16,752 nucleotides of DNA from UBA1412 sp964609795 (GTDB taxonomy: Bacteria > Verrucomicrobiota > Verrucomicrobiia > Limisphaerales > UBA1412). Shown here one piece after another: positions 14,126 to 16,752 of the stretch (the stretch's first letter is position 1; every line of letters starts with the position of its first letter). The notes beneath the pieces were generated by a model that ran no database searches, was not told where the DNA came from, and worked only from the letters and a program-made list of their open reading frames with translations. The DNA lies in the NCBI GenBank assembly GCA_964609795.1, contig CAZSTC010000045.1, forward strand, positions 1 through 16,752. The letters run 5' to 3'. The position numbers and the translations under genes were made by a program.

Positions 14126-15025
14126 TTAATCCTCGAAGAGGAACTCCGTTTCTATTTTAGAAGTCAAATCCTGGGCGAAATTATCCATTTCGACCGTGAA
14201 AACCCGCAGGTTATGCACCAGCCAGTTATAGCCGAACATGGAGGGAATAGCAACCAGGAGTCCGCCTACGGTGGCGATGAGTGCACCGGCAACACCGGGA
14301 GCCATCGTCGCCAGGTCTGCGCTTTGGGCCACGGCCACGTAGCTGAAGGCGCTCATCACTCCCCATACGGTTCCCAGAAGCCCCAGGAAAGGCGAGCCGC
14401 TCACGGCAATCGCCAGCATGATGAGGCCCGATTCGAGCCTGAGCGATTCCTCAGAGACTGAGCGCTCCATGTTCCTCTTGATATGCTCAATGGTTTTGAT
14501 GCTGATCTGCATCTGCGGAGGCTGGAGTTCGAGCTGAGGTTGGGGTTGTACTTGAGGGATCGGAGAAGAGAGTTGGAAGGGGATTGTCTGGCCTGCATCC
14601 AGGCTCATTGTCGTTATGGGCGCCATGGGTGAGGGTTGGGGACTCAGGACCGGCTGTGGGACCATGTACGGTGCCGATGTGGCTGGCGGATTGGAGGCCG
14701 AGGGCTGAACCGGATGGAGCCTTGCCTTCACGACAGAGCAGGCATCCCGGTAGATATTGAAAAGCGGGCAGCCATCGACGCGCACATCGCGCTCAAAAAT
14801 ATCGAGCACTTTCTTCTGGTTCCGATATTCCTCCTGAAAGATGCGATTGAGCTTGCGAGCACGGCGCATCTGAATCGTCTTGGAGGTCATCACAGACCAG
14901 GCAAAAACAGACATGATGGCCAATGCAAATAGAACGAACTTAGTTTCGAGTGTGGCCTGTTGCCAAATATAAACCAAGTCCGGCTCTGTGTGTGAGGCGG
15001 CTAGTATTAAGAGGTGATCGAACAT
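14126..15025 (-). CDS. tolQ: MotA/TolQ/ExbB-family proton channel with Pro/Gln-rich insertion
   Basis: 299 residues, longer than typical TolQ (about 230). TM1 is about 27-47, TM2 about 198-222 (SGSPFLGLLGTVWGVMSAF, family core) and TM3 about 240-268 (APGVAGALIATVGGLLVAIP). The cytoplasmic loop contains a low-complexity insertion, roughly 104-175, dominated by Pro, Gln, Ser and Thr, which accounts for the extra length. The conserved segments resume with IKTIEHIKRNMERSVSEESL. TolQ surrounds the TolR dimer in the inner membrane. GGGGAG lies 10 bases before the ATG and a promoter candidate is just upstream, so this is the first gene of tolQ-R-A-B-pal. Confidence 0.92.
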   Translation of the reverse strand: MFDHLLILAASHTEPDLVYIWQQATLETKFVLFALAIMSVFAWSVMTSKTIQMRRARKLNRIFQEEYRNQKKVLDIFERDVRVDGCPLFNIYRDACSVVKARLHPVQPSASNPPATSAPYMVPQPVLSPQPSPMAPITTMSLDAGQTIPFQLSSPIPQVQPQPQLELQPPQMQISIKTIEHIKRNMERSVSEESLRLESGLIMLAIAVSGSPFLGLLGTVWGVMSAFSYVAVAQSADLATMAPGVAGALIATVGGLLVAIPSMFGYNWLVHNLRVFTVEMDNFAQDLTSKIETEFLFED

Positions 15026-15056
15026 TTATTTGCTACTCCCCAAAGGACCCTACGTC

Positions 15057-15085
15057 TTCATAATAAAAAAACGCCAAAAGGTCAA
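15057..15085 (-). promoter_or_regulatory. putative promoter of the tol-pal operon
   Basis: On the minus strand TTGACC (15085-15080) is followed after 17 bases by TATGAA (15062-15057), matches of five and four out of six. An overlapping TATTAT would need a 14-base spacer. The predicted start near 15050 gives a leader of about 25 bases containing the tolQ ribosome site GGGGAG. Confidence 0.4.
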
Positions 15086-15135
15086 AGGGAATCAGCTATA
15101 AAAAGCGAAAAAAGAGCTTTTGCCCTGAAAACAAG

Positions 15136-15179
15136 ACTCTGCCGCTTCGGCTGAGTACCAGCCCTTCAAGCGGCAGAGT
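15136..15179 (-). terminator. hairpin terminator after the nitroreductase gene
   Basis: ACTCTGCCGCTT (15136-15147) and AAGCGGCAGAGT (15168-15179) form a perfect 12-bp stem. The 20-base loop contains a further GGCT/AGCC pairing. On the minus strand CTTGTTTTC follows, only moderately U-rich. It lies about 30 bases past the nitroreductase stop. A small second hairpin (AAAAGC/GCTTTT, 15101-15106 and 15116-15121) lies just beyond. Confidence 0.65.
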
Positions 15180-15208
15180 ATTTGCGGGGTGTCTTGCGCC
15201 CCGAGCTG

Positions 15209-15736
15209 TTACCAGCGGTTGCAGTGTACGTACTCGGCGTTGTAACGGGTGCGCGGCTCCTTGGTCTCAGCCGGGTAGCCTATCGAGATGACGTTAACAG
15301 GGATGATTTCCTCTGGGAGCTTGAAAAGCTTACGAATCCCGCTAATCCGATCTTCATTGGGGTGGACTCCGAGCCAGACACCGCCCAAGCCCAAGGTATG
15401 GGCAGCAATCAGGATGTTTTCAGTCGCCGCGGCGCAATCCTGAAGCATGTAGCTCAGAGATTGGCTGTGGGCCTTCGAAATATCTCCGCAGACGACGAAA
15501 GCCAACGGAGCCACTTTGAGCATCTTTCCGTAGGGGAGCAGCTCTGAAACCGAATCGATCACACTGCGCTGAGTCAGTACCAAAAAACGCCAGGGATCAC
15601 AGGCGCGGGCCGAAGGTGCGGCCATTCCCGCCTGCAAGAGTGTCTGAATATTCTGTTCATCCACACCTCTGTCGGTGTAGAGGCGGACTGAGCGTCTGCC
15701 AAAAATACAATCCAGTTTCGATTTTTCAGGGTTCAT
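15209..15736 (-). CDS. nitroreductase family protein (FMN-dependent)
   Basis: 175 residues from the ATG at 15736; a TTG at 15751 would overlap the preceding stop and add five residues. The family pattern is clear: the FMN-phosphate contact RRSVR (14-18), AAPSARACDPWRFLV (39-53), CAAATENILIAAHTLGLGGV (101-120) with WLGVHP, and the C-terminal VISIGYPAETKEPRTRY (149-165). These flavoenzymes reduce nitro-compounds, quinones or similar acceptors with NAD(P)H in the cytoplasm; the short form cannot be assigned to a particular substrate. It starts 11 bases after the Ig/LamG gene stop, so the two may share a transcript, and is followed by a hairpin terminator. Confidence 0.9.
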   Translation of the reverse strand: MNPEKSKLDCIFGRRSVRLYTDRGVDEQNIQTLLQAGMAAPSARACDPWRFLVLTQRSVIDSVSELLPYGKMLKVAPLAFVVCGDISKAHSQSLSYMLQDCAAATENILIAAHTLGLGGVWLGVHPNEDRISGIRKLFKLPEEIIPVNVISIGYPAETKEPRTRYNAEYVHCNRW

Positions 15737-15747
15737 TTTCGTTTTTA

Positions 15748-16752
15748 TCAATTGCTTGTTCGGTAAAACATCATCTGAGCGCCTTGCACTTTTATGGGCC
15801 AGGGACTCTGCGCATCGGGCAGTCGCTGCCAGCGAACCATATCTTGGCTCATTTCCAGTACTCCGGTAAAGACTAAATAATACTCGCCATCTTGCCGGAC
15901 ATAGCTTAGAGAAGGCTGCTCGGGCTCCGGATGAAGGACGGCCTCGGGTCCCAGCTCGTAATTCATTGCCACCTCTCCATCGGAAAGGACTCCCTCATAA
16001 ATGCGGAATTCGTCAAAATCTCCCGCAAAATAGGGATCAGCCGACCACTGTGATTTTCCCAGCCACATGTTGGGGCAGCCTCCGAACTGGGTCGGGTTGA
16101 ATTCCTGAATGCCCGATCCCGATCGCAGGCCGTCGGTGTAGATGCACCCGACTAGAGTTTCGGCGTCATACGTGTAGACGATGTGATGGAAAACGCCATC
16201 GCCAATCGGCAGAGTGGGCGCAGCGACCACATGCTCAGTGGGGTTCATCCTGACTCCGTCGCGCATATCGTTGAGGCTGGAGCGCCAGGTCATCATCGTA
16301 TAGTTATTGCCGGTGCCGATCGTGCCGTCACCATTGGTTGTGCAGTTGCCGAAGTCAAAGAGCCGCATCCAGGCCCCTTTATCATCCGTGGCCCGGGCCC
16401 ACATTTCCACCGTGAAAGAGGGGAAAGTAGAGATCAAATCCGGCGGCAGTGCGACAAAAGAACCGTCCGTGAAAGAGCGGGTATCGCCTTGGCCGTCGAG
16501 CGTGAGGCGGCCTTCCACAATCGCCGCAGAACCGTAGAGCGTGCCGTGAGCGCCCTGAACCGAGTCCCATGCCACAGGAATTTCACCCACCAGTGCGGGC
16601 GAAAAGCTGTAGCGGTGTGCCAGCACTGCCTGGACGTACTCTTCCGGGTATTGAACCGTGACAGTCACGGTCCGGCTGGTTGCGCTGCCCATCCCGTTTG
16701 AAACTTCCACGTGGTAATCACCCGCGTCAGAAATCTTCGCCCGTTCCACCGT
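15748..16752 (-). CDS. extracellular Ig-like/LamG-domain protein, C-terminal part (runs off right edge)
   Basis: 334 residues are visible; the N-terminus is outside the window. It opens in the last strands of an immunoglobulin-like domain (ISDAGDYHVEVSNGMGSATS, about 7-26). A concanavalin A/LamG-like jellyroll follows (about 45-265), with the hallmark FPSFTVEMWARA, a central HHIVYTYD and FAGDFDEFRIYEGVLSDGEV. A short C-terminal module (about 285-334, YYLVFTGVLEMSQDMVRWQR, ending FYRTSN) resembles the tails of many large secreted Verrucomicrobia proteins. Such proteins are usually cell-surface or secreted glycan-binding or adhesion proteins. Function of this one cannot be stated from the fragment. 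Confidence 0.85.
   Translation of the reverse strand, partial: TVERAKISDAGDYHVEVSNGMGSATSRTVTVTVQYPEEYVQAVLAHRYSFSPALVGEIPVAWDSVQGAHGTLYGSAAIVEGRLTLDGQGDTRSFTDGSFVALPPDLISTFPSFTVEMWARATDDKGAWMRLFDFGNCTTNGDGTIGTGNNYTMMTWRSSLNDMRDGVRMNPTEHVVAAPTLPIGDGVFHHIVYTYDAETLVGCIYTDGLRSGSGIQEFNPTQFGGCPNMWLGKSQWSADPYFAGDFDEFRIYEGVLSDGEVAMNYELGPEAVLHPEPEQPSLSYVRQDGEYYLVFTGVLEMSQDMVRWQRLPDAQSPWPIKVQGAQMMFYRTSN

Overview
The window most resembles a chromosomal segment of a Gram-negative bacterium of the Verrucomicrobiota/Planctomycetota group, probably Verrucomicrobiota. This is inferred from gene content: an exported Gfo/Idh/MocA oxidoreductase, an exported xylose-isomerase-like protein and a DUF6807 (PmoA-like) protein together; a secreted Ig/LamG protein with a short 'FTGVLEMSQDMVRWQRLP...FYR' C-terminal module; a complete tol-pal operon, which requires an outer membrane; and few strong Shine-Dalgarno (SD) sequences. 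No rRNA, tRNA, CRISPR array or insertion sequence was seen.

Layout: a gene fragment runs off the left edge on the minus strand (1-83). Positions 274-7136 read on the plus strand: a secreted CE1-type esterase, two tandem paralogous membrane-anchored proteins of unknown function, purC, a XerD-type tyrosine recombinase, and a very AT-rich DUF1643 gene. From 7281 to the right edge everything reads on the minus strand, so the two halves converge near 7140-7280.

The minus half holds three units. (i) DUF6807 protein, sugar isomerase/epimerase-like protein and Gfo/Idh/MocA oxidoreductase (10728 to 7281), all three with export signals; this looks like a periplasmic carbohydrate-modifying module. (ii) tolQ-tolR-tolA-tolB-pal (15025 to 10837), the outer-membrane constriction and integrity system, with a promoter before tolQ and a clear intrinsic terminator after pal. 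(iii) A secreted Ig/LamG protein (partial) followed by a small nitroreductase, ending in a hairpin terminator.

The most unusual points are: the tandem pair of unrecognised paralogs; the AT-rich DUF1643 locus, whose leader can fold into a three-way junction that pairs away an SD sequence, and whose best SD serves an ATG in a different reading frame from the DUF1643 domain; a long Pro/Gln-rich insertion in the cytoplasmic loop of TolQ; and the all-exported oxidoreductase/isomerase/DUF6807 cluster.
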